In this document: one piece after another, positions 22,601 through 37,600 of the stretch
How positions within the stretch are numbered: position 1 is the stretch's first letter
How the letters are laid out: each line of letters begins with the position of its first letter
From: Diphasiastrum complanatum
Taxonomy: Eukaryota > Streptophyta > Lycopodiopsida > Lycopodiales > Lycopodiaceae
Reading direction: 5' to 3'
Assembly: GCA_029204225.1 (NCBI GenBank)
Contig: CM055110.1
Location: 44,520,749-44,584,748, forward strand
DNA: 64,000 nt
Translations under genes and position numbers: made by a program
The notes under the pieces: model-generated
Told to the model about the DNA's origin: nothing
Databases searched by the model: none
What the model saw: the letters and a program-made list of their open reading frames with translations, nothing else

Positions 22601-25600
22601 AGACTCTAAAAACGTTTAAACTATCCCAGGATTGAAATTATCAACCAGAAAAGCTTACCACGCATCTGTGGACATCCGGATTGTCTGAATCCAATTGCAG
22701 CTGCATTTTTACAGCCTGAACGTAGTGAACAACAGAAGGAACTTTAGGTTCATACCGCAACAGAAAGAGATTTATACCACCATTTAGCTTAACAAAAGAT
22801 GAAATCCGCAATATACTACCTGCACTAATACCCGCAGTTTGTCAACAACTTCGGTCATTGGGTTGGTACCTGAAATGCGAGAAGAATCTTCTGTCTTCGT
22901 AGATAAACCTCAAAAGCAAGCAAGTGCGTTTCAAGTGACTCGTGAGAATGTGCTTGTAACAGCTTAAGGTACTTCACAGCTTCCCCCAAAGGATCCTCCG
23001 CCTGGAAAGCAAAAGTGTAAAAGGGATGCACTTTTACAAAAGCTAAGACATGTTAGAATATCTTTACTAAACCCAATGCAGAGAAAAAATCTGCATTGTG
23101 AAGGTATGGTATGGGGCATCACGTGAAGTAACTTTTCGCCATCAGGATCATCATCCACAGACTTCGAAGCCTGACCAGCTTTTTTTCCTCCCTTGCTTTG
23201 ACTCACATTAGTTTCTTCTTCTTTCGCTTTGTCTTCTGCTTCCTGCAAGAAAAATAATAAGACAAATAAATACTTACAAACACAACACAAATGGACGACA
23301 ATACCCAGTAGAAAATTGAACAGACCTTTCTTGCTCGAGCTTCAGCTTTTCGAAGCTTCTGCCGATATTTCTTGCGCTCTGCAGTGGAAAGCCCAGCAAC
23401 AGCAGCCTCTTCTTCTTCAGCAGCTGCCTTTGGAGGAAAGTCGTATATTTGAAGGTAGCATCTGTGTTGCCAATGACATTAACCATCTGAAGTTTATTAG
23501 TATGTCAATTTAAAAGTGTGGAGAAGTAACACCCCCTAGCAAAGGTCTGCATCATTAAAAAGCATAGTTTGTATTAGAAGATTCTTTCCGTGTTCTCTCA
23601 GAGGTATGGCATGTACATAACTAAGCAAATACAGTAAGCACACAATCGTCACAGTGATGAATTCACATTTAACTGAGAGACAAAAGTAGATTACATATAG
23701 TACATAAAATAAGCATTCACTAGATGAGCATAAACGCATCTATTTATCCAGGATATATGCTAAAAAAGAATAATGGAAAGAAGACACGGTGATATAAGAA
23801 TATAACCTAGTACCTTACTGATCTTGTGGAATTCCACAACTGCAAAGCCAGGCCTTCAATTGTGACATGTGGTCTATGAAATTGTCACTGTCCAAAGGGT
23901 AATATTCTAAAATGTACCATTTACATGAAACTAGAAGAATATGGGTGTAACTGCCCCTAATATCTAGCTTATAAGAAACTAAAGCTAATAAATATCTATG
24001 GACAACTGTACAGAAACATCAAACATAGATTTTATATAAAATTACAAGGAATGTCCATAGTCAAGGCGACCTTCTCTACAACAAAAAGTGTATATCCTCC
24101 GAAGCATTTATGGTTTCTTTTTTTGGTTTGAGCAACAGACATGTTAAATTAAGTGGTGAGGGGGTCAACAATATCATAAAAATTGATGAATGAGCACATG
24201 AAAGGAACAATATAATCAATGTACTGTAGCAGAAGCCATCATCTTCCATACAAAAAAGCCTTCTAATCCTCTCATTACAATTCAAAAATTCTAAACACAA
24301 GTTTTCTAGACAGTATGGTTTGATGGGCCTGATGGTCGCCTATCAGGTCAGTTCACTGGCCTAAGGGGGGGAAAAAGAAAAACCTAGAAAGCTCTGTAAA
24401 AAAGTAAGATTTCCACCGAGTTCCAAAAAACAATGAAACAGGTTTCGTTGCTACTATGCTCCAAAGCATCTCTGTTACCAAAGCCCCAAATCTAAGTGAT
24501 TTTATTTTATTTTCAGACACCACCCATGTGTGGGCGAGGTTTGAACTTGGGTGGTCAATCCCACAAAGAACCCTCTACCACCGCACCACACGGGTGGATC
24601 CCGATTCTAGGTATTCGCAGAAGTGACTCATTAATGCTTCTAACAAGTTTTTGAAGCAGTTCTTTTGTTTACCAGATAACACTTTCTATAAGAGGATCAA
24701 AATAGTAACAGGATAAGAAAAGTGACACCAACAGGGAAGCATGAGGCTGTTAGATAACAACTCTGACTGAAAATACGAACAGCTTTCTTGTAAGAGTGTT
24801 ACAAACATGTACTACAATATTCGTTAGTCCAGATCCAGTCCCGTGAATTTTGCTTAAAGAGTATTACACTCACATTCTTATCTACTTCACATTTTCCCAC
24901 AAAAACAGTGAAACCATAACTCTAAAATATGCTAGACTTTCCTGAATAAAAACACTCAAACATTAAAAGCACCAATGAGATAGGGACACTTACAGCAAGC
25001 TCCTGAAACAACGTATGCGGAATATCTTACCTAATAGCAGAAGCAGCTGCTCGGTGGAAAAATCGGTGTGAATGAAGGTGATCCTGAAACCTTAGCATAC
25101 GAACGTATGCACGAAGTGTCATCTTGCGTAAACAGTATGTGTGGAAATCAAATTGGTCTTCTACCATGTCATTATAGTGCTTCTCCACTGCTAAATACTT
25201 TTTCAATGCTTTCCCAAGTGCCCCCTGCCGAAAGTGACTGTCTCCAGAAGCCAGCTCATACCTGCCTCGAAACTCCTCACATAAAAACTCAAGCATGCAG
25301 AAAAAACTGCTAATTTGACATTTAAGTAAAGTAATCGAGATACCAAATACCAGACTTTTCTGTAAAAGAAGCCTAGGTTAAATCCTTAATTGAAATCTTC
25401 GCCAATGTAATCAACTACAGAATTATTTCGGGTTCTCATCAACCAGGTACCAAATATTTCTGGAATGGCCCTACCTCGAGTAGGATTTTGGTAATTGGAA
25501 TTGATAAGAAAAAGGTGCTGACTCAACCAGGGGCAAAATATTTCTAAAGTGGCTCAGCCCCTACATCAAGGAGCATATTTTTTATTGCAATCAATACAGA

Positions 25601-28600
25601 CATAACTTCACATCAAGTATCTTTCTACAACAGGATGACTACTTTCCAGCTGCTACCCATCATTATGGTTCTTGAACTGCCTTCGACTGAGAAGGGCCTC
25701 GTATGGAAAGCAGTAAACCCACAAATATAAATTCAGATCCTTTCAGCGTTGGTCACAATTCATGGGAAAGAACACTCAGAGAGGCAGGTGCAGGTAACAG
25801 CACATCCAATAAGCTTCTTCAGTAAATCTTAATGAGTATCTTGTATCAGACGATCGCATTTCCTTCTACTTTCCAGCAAGACAACCTTCTGACTGTTTAT
25901 CATCAGTAGCTGTAAGTCATGACTACTTGTGTGAAATATGGCTCTTGCATTAGCTTGATCGAGAAAAGGCTGGTTTGAAACCTAATAAACAAGCAAAGCA
26001 TGCATTTTTTAAGACCATTTCAGGTAAGTTTGTAATGTGTGGCAATGTTTCCACAGTAATCCTGTACACCCATACAATTTGAATGCTGCCCGTACGATTG
26101 TTTGAAATATGCCAAAAAGCACCATACTTTGTGTCAAAAAATTAGATTTGGTATACACAATATAAAACACACAAGGCACAAGGGTAGAAACATGAAACAT
26201 ACAGCAGCCAGTGTCCAGCCCCTCCTCAAAAATTGTCGACAATATGCATGAACACCTTACTACTTGATTTTCAAAACACCAATGTGGGACTCATTTGTTC
26301 CATGCAGGTCACAGATTTGAACCTCCAGATTCCCAATCTCATAATCATGCAACTGCGCTTACTCATTTGAAGTTTTTTTAGGTACATTGTATCGTTACAA
26401 GCCGTACGGTACTACAGTTGCACATGGATGGACATACGGCCGTGAGTAAATCGAACATCAATACGTCTGTACACATACGGATGAGAAACTAGTGCATGGG
26501 TAAGAAATATAAGTTCTAGGGCACATTAAGGGGAGGGGGCCTACTCTTGCAAATGGGCATGACGACATAGGGGGGAGGCCTGCTAGATGGTCCTGCCTCG
26601 AGACTAGAGGGCTAATGTCCAAGCTGCTGCAGGCTAATGCCAAAGTTCCTGTCTTCAGGGCGCTTGAGGCCAAAAAGATGGATCTTCAACCTCATGACCG
26701 TGCTGAAAAATGCTCTCTCACAATATGGACTCTAATATCTACATACCTACGAACTAACATATCTGGGTTCAGCTATTGGGGACAGGACAAGCAACATTGC
26801 TGCTTGAATGGCACAGGAAAAGAGAGTCTGGATATACCTGCAACCAAATCCCTTCCTGTGTAGGATGATACAAATTAGCAAAAGGGCCTCAGGCGCAAAA
26901 ATGCAGCTCCTAGACCTTGAAAGCATGGTGCATTGGGTTCGTGATATTTGATTGGGCTGGGTTTTCACATCTAGATTTCAATGTTGTCAAATATCGCACC
27001 TGGCAAGCTATCAGTTCCACATCAAATCATGCTAGCTGAGTTTGTTATTCCTCCTCTAGAGGTGGAAGCCAACTTCGGGTTGATCATTTATATTTAGAGA
27101 GCCATGGCATCTTGTAAAATAGCTGCAGCAAGGACAAGCATTCATGGTTGGCACTTACATCATCCAGAGGGCTCCATGAGTAAGGACATCATTTCTCTTG
27201 GTCCTCTCAAGCTTCAAGTCTACTGATTCCATTAGCATTTGACTCCTAACATCTACCAGCAGGTATCCACTCCTATAGCCTGCTGACTTACTTCCTTTTA
27301 AATAGGAGTCACAAGATAACCTTAGAACTCCAAAAAATAGAACCCCCCTACAAAGAGCTCAAGACATCAAACTCAACATGTACTAAATAATAAGCATCTT
27401 GGAAGGTTCTACAGAGCTAAACAGTTATCCGTATTTGCCAACTCTTACAAGACATTCAATCACGTCCTTACAATCATGTGGCCTAACTTTTAGCTGAAAA
27501 TAGAGGCCTAGAAACAATATAAATGGGAGGAAAAACAGTGCAAGTCTCAATAATAGTCAAGCATGGACTGTTGTGTATCCATAATAGAGAGTGCTAGAAG
27601 TTTAATGTCTACTTGATGCTATGTGGTTTGCCATTTCTTACCCTCCGTGACAAAATTCATGTGACCCTGTGCTCTATTTCAAGTATTGAAAATGTGTACA
27701 ATGTACTCCCACGTTATGCAATGACCATTTACCATTAAGTGCCTGAGTGGGTAGGGCCAGAGATCAATGGAGGGGGGCTCACTCAGCCCACCCTAGGTCG
27801 TGGACCTTAACATGGACCTATCTAACATACATAAGGTGTGGGTCAGGCTATAAATACACCTCAAGGTAGCCTAGCGACAATTGACCTATGGTGCCATAAG
27901 GTGAGGTGCAAGGAGCATCAACCTAGTTGTGAAGTAATACAGCTGGGTAAATCCTGTTATACTCACAAATTTTTAACAATAAAAATATCTTTGATAATAG
28001 ATCCTCTATCTGCATCTTGTTTGACATGTTCATTGTCCATCATTCAAGTATTGTGGCACAAAACTCTAAGAACGATTTTGCATGCATATACACAGTTTCC
28101 TAGACTCTCTTCATCCCACAGAAGGGTAAAGGATATCTTCTGTCCTTATTCCTGATCCAAGCACTGTTGTATTTTTTGTCTCTTCTCCTTTTAGCTGCAT
28201 ACCCCTAGCATGTAGGCAACTGGTCCTATTGCAAAGGGAGGGCCTAGTCTCCATGATCAAGGACAGACGGATTACTTTCCTTCTTGCAGTAGTTCAATTT
28301 ATGGGATACCAAAAAAGAAAAAAGTAGCACCTACTTCCAATGCAAGACAGACTTTCGCATGCAGCCCATGCTCAAGTGATGAGCCAGAGTTACAATTTGC
28401 CACATCCTTTAGCAAGGTGCACTAATCAAGGTTTATGGGACCCAACCATTTTAGCCTAGTACCACATTTAGGATCTTAAGCATTAGCCGTGCATCCTGGA
28501 TTGGTATCACCAAACCTGGCTTATAGAGATAACCAAATTCAGATATTACAATGTCACTTTTTTACAATTTCTATGTCCTTTTTTACTTGCCCCATGTCCA

Positions 28601-31600
28601 GCAGGACTTGTTGGACGTTCAAATATCTTCTACAAATCATTGTTCATTGCCCAACACGTATTACGTTGGAATACAGCAGTATTGAAGTGGCAATTTCTTG
28701 TTTTGTCAGAGAAGGGAATAAAAGGTCTCTCAATTTTAGGCCCATTCCTTTTTGGGCTGAACACCCTTAGTGCATGTCTGAAAGCGAAAGATCAATCAAT
28801 ACTTTGAGTTAGCAAACAAATACAACATTACTGCAAAGGATATAGTTTCTGGGTCAATCACAGTCATGAGAACTAAAAAATACTCACCATATGCACTGCA
28901 TATCATACAGGTTATTGTGCTGATCGCCCTCCTTTGTGAATAGAAGAGCAGTTTTCTCAGCAAGTTCTACCTGTTAGCAAGAAGTGATTGTAATCTCAAG
29001 CATACATTTACACAACATAAGGCCCTTGTATGGTACACAGTCATATTAAAATGTGAATGTCTGGGGGAAATATTTCTTTGATATAATTAACCTACGAGAA
29101 GCTGGCTCTCAAGCAACTGCAACTAACACTCTGTTCCAAGTTTAACCTATTTCCAAAATTTTGGCCAGAATAATCGATTACATGCAAATTTGTTTCATGG
29201 CAACCATCGAAACATGCGACAGGAATGGTATTCAAATCAATGTGCCTCAGTAATGGTGCAGATCCTAACTCCAATAACACAGAGCAATAATGGCAGACAA
29301 TATACTCAAACAAACAATAAATTGATGAAAGGGATTGCGTGACGTCATATCATTCTGTATACCAAAATTTAGGAATCAAAAGATGTTATCAACCAACCTG
29401 ATCAGCTTGAAGCATCCGCTTGACACAGTCACTATTTAAATAACGGTCCGAAAGGTCCATTGAACGAGCTTCATCTGCCAATGATGAAGCTACCAATGCA
29501 TCTCCTGCATGTTTCATTATTCTTCCCTGCATTGGACACAAGTTCCAGAAAAAGAAGTTTCAACAAAAAACACCATAAATGTACATATCCAGAGTACGGA
29601 AAAAAAATATCAGAGTACTGTCATGCATAATGAGATCTTGACTGAGACAATACCATTTGTCATGGTGATAAATTATAATAAACCAAAAACCACTCTAAAG
29701 ACATACAGTTCACTGGATGTCAAAACAGAGATTAGAAAAACTAGTCCACTTACAAGCATCAACCAAAAGCTGACCACCTAAGCATGTAGCAGAAATAAAA
29801 TCTAAGATCCAGTAAGATCATGATCAGATGCTGGCTGGTCCATCCTAAAAATTTCAAATATCAGAGCTGATTTGGAGCCCAATGGATAATGCCATGCTAT
29901 TTAGCTTAATCAGTTCTCAATGACTGCTGAGCTCCACATAATAGCCAAAAAAGTGGGAAAGTTTATTACATAAGATGGGACAATAGTAAAAGGTTTACAA
30001 GCACACAATTAATTTCACTAAACCAAGTGTAACAGCATGTTAAAGAAAATCAGATTGGATGATGATAATATGAAAGCCAACAATCTGATAGCACAAAAGG
30101 CTACCTTGATAAGATATAGATCAATTGCAGTTGGTGTATGACGAATTGCTTCATTAATTTTTTCCAAGGCGATATCAAACTGTCGCCTTTGGTCAAAATG
30201 CTGCAAAAATAAACGCTAATTAGCACTAAATTAAAATCCTGGCTCTCAATAATCAGCACGTTGAATCTTTATGAGATGTTATGAGCTGCACACACCTGTG
30301 CAAGCAAGAACAGAACCCACAAGATGGTAGATGGAGATTCCTGTTCCAAGCTGCACATGAAATGTACATGATGAATATCAAGTGAGACATGCAAGCATGC
30401 ATGTGCAATTATTGCTTCAAGGATCATGACCAAACCACATAAAAAATATTAGTGCATCATCCTATAATTAAGGTGCTAGAAAAGCTTCAAAAATCCGCAC
30501 CTAAGGTAGCGGATGGTGCGTCCGAACGTGCGTCCGCGTCCGGGCGCGGACGCGCCAGGGGTGCGTCCGGGGGTCCGGAAGCGTCCGCTTTTTTTTTTTC
30601 AAATTTTAGTCTTATTTAGTCTAAAATAAATAAATAAAAAATAAAAAAAGTAAGGGACGCGTCCGACCCCGCGTCCCGGGGTCGGACGCGTCCGGGTCCG
30701 GCCGCCGGACGCGGACGCGGATTGCCCGCGTCCGGCCCGGACGCGCATCCTTGATCCGCACAAACAAAGGCTTTCTATGTATTCTAGGCCGTGATATTTA
30801 AAACCAAGGTTGTCTACCACTAACTTCTAGGCAGTATTTTTTTAAGCCACCCAAGCAAACACAAAAAGTTTTCAGTACACCAACAGCAACGATAGATCTG
30901 AAATTTTTATCAAAAGGTGCCCAACATGGAATAACATCTCAATTTCGAAGTTGCCCCCCAAAATTCTATAATAAACAAGCAGTAAAAATGCTAAAGTTTG
31001 CTCCTGTTAGGTCTTGAATAATAACTAATGGACAATCAGACCTTAACCACTTCCTGTGATGCAGACTTCATTACTTCATAAGAGTCTACGCTTGCAAATA
31101 GTTAAAAAGAGCATTTAAGGTTGCCATGTTCACTATCATCAATTCAAGAAAAGGCCCAGTTCACAGAGAGTTATTTCACTGATGAAAACTCAAAAGAAAC
31201 TCGGATTCCACAGAGACAAATTTGACAGACTTATGGCATTCATCAAACGAAATAGTCAATGTGTCTTGAACATGCTCCAATGGCCCTTGTAGATGAAGCT
31301 AAAAAACTGCTCCACACACATTACTTTTGCATGAAAGCAACACCTGGAAGGAAAGGTCCCTGTGCTCCGTAGTGAAAATTCAATCTGTGTCAAGAGCTCA
31401 TCGATAATGTCGGCCTGAATCAAGGCAAACATGGAGAAATATTATACACGTTGACCTACATAATTGCCAGCTCTTCAACAAAGATTAAGACTTGATATTG
31501 CCAGTCTCAACTAAGGTACCTTGCCTGGATGCTTGTATAGTGGACGGAGATCAGTAAACAGTGATGGCACACCCTGAACAAAATGAGAAGCAAATACAAC

Positions 31601-34600
31601 ATAAAGATTAAAAGCCTTTTACATAAATTTTGCATAAGCAAGTATCTCTTCTTCCTGATTGCTGTCACCTTTATCTTATTCTCATATTCTACCTTCAATC
31701 CAATTTTACATGATAACATGAAACTAAATACGTAAACCTCAATCATACCTTTCTAAGAAAAGGTCTGACATAAACATCCACTGCAAATTTAAATGCGCCC
31801 TCCTCCAAAAAATCCAAAGGAATTCGCTGAAGACAACAAAACAGATTTCCAGAAAAACCAACAAACATCATTTAACTCATACTCTCAGACAAAGCAATTG
31901 GTCAGAAAAGTAACATCTTGGCTGACCTGGGCCAGATATTTAAAATTGTCTAAAAACTTGAAGCTGGAAGAAAGATACAATGGCCCACTAAGTAGGTTGA
32001 AATATCACTGCCATGTTTCCTAAAATGAGGAAACTTTCCAGTATCTACCTTTACTGCAGATGATTGTGGATACAGTTCTGCCAACTCCTTGTAAAGTTCT
32101 ACAAGCCTCTCCACCCTGCCATCCTCAGACTGTGTCCCTGCTTGCCGTAATGACAACCCTAGTGACTTCTGCAACCCTTCATAGTAGCTGCAGAACTTAT
32201 CCCTAGTTAGATCAAGGTAAATGAAAAGATTAAAAAAAGGAATGAAAAAATAGAGTTGTGTGACTTTTACCGGGAACAGTAAAAAACAACCCATTTAAAT
32301 AGAAATAAGCTCACCCCAGATAGGCCCAGAAGCTCGAAATGAATCATAAGCAGAAAAAGTATGAAACCACTGAAGATTTTATTTGATTTTCGGGCAATAG
32401 ATCGTACTTGCAGCTATCACAAGTTAGTGGTAGCAACAGCATTAAATTTCCTAAAAACAGGAAAATAGATGAGACTGCATCATGAAAGGCCCTTCAGCTC
32501 TACAGTATTTTTTGAGTCCTTGGATTTTTATTTCTTGCAGGAACTCTTGGATCTGAAAGTAGCCTTTTTTAATGAAACATTTCAGACTAACTTCACAATA
32601 TTGACATAACCGCCAAATAGACTTGAACAAAATCAGATGCACTGCCAAAGTTAAACAACCATGACAAATAAAATGTTAAGGAGATGAGCAATTCACTTGC
32701 CCATAATTTTCAGGATTTATGTTCAATAGATCCTTGTACAATTCTTTTGCCTCCTCGAGACGGTTAAGTTGTAGCAAAAGTTCAGCCTGTTGCTCCTTCA
32801 GACCCAACTTATCAACCTACAACAGTGACAACAATAGGTCTATAAATATCGCACTTTTATATACTACCAACAGCTTTCTTCTAATATGTGCACAGTTCAT
32901 TATAGATTCTCAAAATACAACATAATAAGACGCCATACATACATCAGGCCCTTAGGGCACCCTTTAGAAAGGATGCCAGGAATTTCCCAACGGTGATCAA
33001 ATCTACATAACTGGCAATTTATTGGAGCCCAAGAACTCAAGTACAGTCTTCAGTCAAACATAGCTAATTTACTTCAAAGGGTAATTGCAATTTGCATCAC
33101 ATTCCTAAATGCTGCTTGCCAGAACATACACTGATCGCATATTAAAGAATGTGCCAGGGTTCCAGAAAACTGGGTGAAATGCCTGCTTAACTTGTTTATG
33201 AGTTATTTTAAGACAAGTATGTACTATGTATACTATATAGTAAATTAGTAATAAAATAAAAATGCTTTCAGGATAAACTCTATATTGGTGATTGCACATA
33301 TATGTAGAAACTAGATAAATTCCTGACATTATAATGCCTTTTTATGTTGATAAAATCTAAAATCATAAACATTGGCCATAACTATATTACCTTACACTTC
33401 TAATCCCAATATATGCCTACGAATTCTGAAGCCACAAATTATCTAACTGGCCCAGTGCCCTAGATTATCGGCTAAAGTACAAAACATTGTAAATGACAAC
33501 CTTAAAACGTCAAGGCATGTATATCGATTCGAAACCATGAATCTAAAAGTGGTCTATACATGTTCATCGGTAACCCAAAATAATATCAAGCTCATTGATA
33601 GGCAACAAAACATGTAGTACAACCTATATATGGTTTCAACCCTGGACTGTTTCATACTTTTGATTTGGCTTGTACATTCCACACAAAATCAAAATCCTCT
33701 TAGATATTTTTACAAAGACATAACTAACAAACAGCAGCTTATTCAGAACACTAGAGGACCTTCTGTTCAGAACAGCGTTCAAAGCAAGGTTGTTCCAAAT
33801 GCCTAGGAACAAATGTATCATGCAATTGTTTGTACTATATAAAGCACACAAGGTACCTGAATGCATTTATGATGTAAGTGCAATCCATAAATATCAGTCA
33901 CCGAGAAAAAAATTGCCCTCAAGTTTCATTTCATACTTACAGAATGAAAGTTGTTACCTACAGAACATTCACAAAAATGAATTATTTTTTGAAATTTAAG
34001 AACGTGAAAGGTTAAATAAAAACAACATTCCACACAATACTGTGTTTGAAACAACCCCATCCCATACACTACAAAACTATCATGCAATCACATGCCAAAC
34101 TCCATGCACGATATACATGTGAAACCTATGTTTTACAAAATATCTGTTGGGCTTCATAGTTTATAACATATAGCACTTTAGTGCTAACATTTTCTTAACA
34201 AGTGCATACCCGTGTATTTTCCAGTAAAAACACATCCATAACCTTAAACTTGACATTTATCATGTGTTTATTTCTTCTAGAAGCCGTAGTAATTTATTAT
34301 CCCTAAATTTTGATACATAGCAACCTAACTGTATACACATATACGCCTATATGACATTTGAATGGACATAATCACTAATGCATGAACCCTGTGTCATATG
34401 CTCAGAACCTCATTCCGACCAAAACGCGTCAGAACGCACTATACGTTCCAGAACATACTGGTCAGAATGAGTTTCAAATTTTAATAAAACTAGCTAAGAG
34501 TTTCAAAAAAAAAAATTGATGTTTTCTTTGTCTGAAAATTGCCTTTGTGTTGATCTATCGATGTGTTAGGTCTGCATTCCAAATCTTCTAAAATATATCA

Positions 34601-37600
34601 AAACTACCCAACTGCAGAGCTAGGTTGATGTACATTTGAGGCAGAAACGATCAGCAATTAAATAAAAAATTACCCTCATTCAGCAATCGTTTTTTCCTAC
34701 TACGATTGTCGATACCAGCTAGAAATGATCAGCCATTAAAATATATGTTCTAAAAGTATATGTACCATAGATGCACAGCGTTTCTGAAACGCATTCCAGA
34801 AACGCGGTTCAGAAACGTGTTTCTGAAATTTTCAAAAAAAATTCCAGAAACGTTTTTTTTAAAAAAAACATTGGTTTTTTTTTGGGCAATATGGGTTGAT
34901 GAAAGCTCTGATTAAGAGCATCATTACTGTGTAGTTTGCCGACTGTTTCGGGTGCAGGATGGTCCAGTTCAGGTGCATTAATCCATGTTGGGTTCTGTCA
35001 AGGATAAAAATTCAATTCTAACCTCTAGCCTGTTCATTACGATCACAGATGGTCCCAATAAGTGTGTTTTCGCTCAAGGAGTTGGAAGACCAAATCATGA
35101 AGAGGCCTTACCGTCGGGGCCAGGGTCTACCGGCAGCCCCCGGACCCTGCCGTTGGGGTACGTTGCCCCCCAAACCCCCTGAACAGTTATTGAAAACCAG
35201 AGCAAATAACAACCAAATAGCTATTGAAAATAACATCTGTTTGTGCCCCCATCTACTGCACTTCCAAGGGTAAAACGCTGGTTTGACCATTGATCCCCTA
35301 AAAAACTTTCAGCCATAAGCTATTTTTCCCAACAACAAAAAAAAATTGGTACGATTCTGGTCTGAGTTTCCAAAACACATCTCCTCGGAAACACGTTTCT
35401 GTGCATCTATTACGTACTAAGAATATTCTTTTCAAGGTTCGTTTTGGAACGGCACGTTTTAGAACGCGTTACATTTTGGAACGGCCAACTATGGTCATGT
35501 ATCACCACATACAGTAAACACTAGTCTTTACAACAAGTGGAGCTCCCAATAGCAAAAACAGGTTCCGGAATGGTGTTCTGATGCAACTAACAATTTCAAC
35601 TTAATAGCCAGATAGCATGTATAAGGACGATCTCATCCAGCGCTTGATATAGAAATATCCAAAGGATTAAACTGCAAGAAGTAAAGTACATGGAAAAAGA
35701 CAAGCAATATACATTACTCGTCCATAAAAAAATCACAAAGTTAAAATTTGCGCTCTTAGAGAAGTAACCATACAATCTTATGTTCTTTCTTATTTAACTC
35801 CTCCAATGCTTTCTCTGGACTTCCTGACTCGTCAAGCAGGGACACCTGTTCATTTAGACAAAAATCCGTGTAAGCTCTCACCACTGTATGAAGCACATAC
35901 ATATAATGTACCACTCAGAAAATGTAATGCAGCACTTAGAAATGTTCTTCCCAGGTACTACTTGGAAAATGCAACAATAGAAATGCCTATTCTAGAAGAA
36001 TTAATAGATGGAGGAATTTTCTTATGCCTCAACAAATTTGCAAGAAAATCCACCAACTTGTACAGACTATCTTCAAAAAAATCTCTGCAATAACACGACT
36101 TATAGACACTGCATGAACTCCATATTACCCTTCTGAAAGGTCGTGGGTGGTCAACAAAACCCAACCATCTCAGACTTATGTTTCGAAACCATAGAGCAAT
36201 TTATTATCGATATGATAGGACCTAAACTACAAACCTCTAAGTTGAGCAGAACAATCATGTTTTATGTAAGAATAGCAACATCGGTTTGTAACTAGTAGCA
36301 ACGACTCTACCTTATACAGGAGCATTTCACTGTGCTCGTATCTTTCATTATCAGGAGGATAGCTATCCTCCAATGTGCCTTCATAAGCTCCCAAAATTTG
36401 GACAGCCATCTCAGGACTACAACAACAACAAAAATAAAATTCAGATGTTTTCCAGAGTTCAGCATGTACTTTCTGCATGATCTTCAGACTTCCAATGGCA
36501 AATTACACGAACGCACCTTTGTTTAACAAATATACCTGGATCCTGAACTAAATGATCTACAACATGAAAATTGAAAGCCAAAAAGTTTTCAAATATGAAA
36601 GAATTATTCACCATTCTAGCATACACATGTTCTTATTGAGTACCCAAACATGGAATTAAATTCTGAGCTTAAGATCTGCTTATGAAACTACTGACCTAAG
36701 AGAAAAATCAGCACGTTAACAAAGCACATAACAAGGAACACAAAAGTACTGCAGCACAATTCTTACAAAAACATTATGGATAGCTCACAATCAAGAATTG
36801 CTCTCAAAAGATCTTCATGATTCTTTAAGGTGAATTTTTACCCCGATTGTCTTTAGATTCTCTCGCTTAATTTCCTCAAGGTAACCACTCAACCATTTAT
36901 CTACAAATGTCCACAATAACTCAGTGCCTCCGTCACTTTTCCGGGAACTCATGTATCCCATTTACATGTTACATAAATTTTTTGTCTTTAGCACAGTAGG
37001 AAGAATACCATGGAGATATTCATCATCACATATATTTTTGAGAGAAAAAATTCAAAAACACGTTCCAAAAATTCAAAAATTTTAAGAAAACTTGAACATT
37101 TTGCGAGACGGAACGAGCTTCAATGCGCAACACATATTTGTAGCAGTCAGAGAATGTCGTTCCGGAATCCGTATGTATGGAACATACATAAAGAACATGA
37201 TGCAGCTAGTGTCCTTGATGTGATGCAACAAGATTCTACTTGTATACATCAGCCTTGGCAAGGATCATAGATGCATCCCATGTTCCGGAACGTGATCCAG
37301 ATCACGATCCAGATCGCATTAAGGAAACTAGGATTAGGGTTTCCCAAAACGCCAAAAAAAACAAATTGTTGTTGTTTACATTGTCTCAATTTTTTTTGCT
37401 TCTCCTTGAAATTTTTTTAGGAAGACTATATAAAAAGGTGTTATGCCAGTTTATCAGCAGTAGGCTGTTATAACTTGTTTAATAAGTCTATGAGAAAAAC
37501 CATTTTGGAATTGAAGTACTCATCAGTCTTAGTGCTAGTTGGGTCCCAAACTCATAGATGACGAGTGAGGATAAGGATGAACTTGTGAAAGAGGACTTAA

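Noticed and set aside
24507-24600. A real tRNA gene
   Set aside because: A- and B-box-like words are present but there is no cloverleaf or anticodon arm, and an A-rich tail follows; a SINE fits better.
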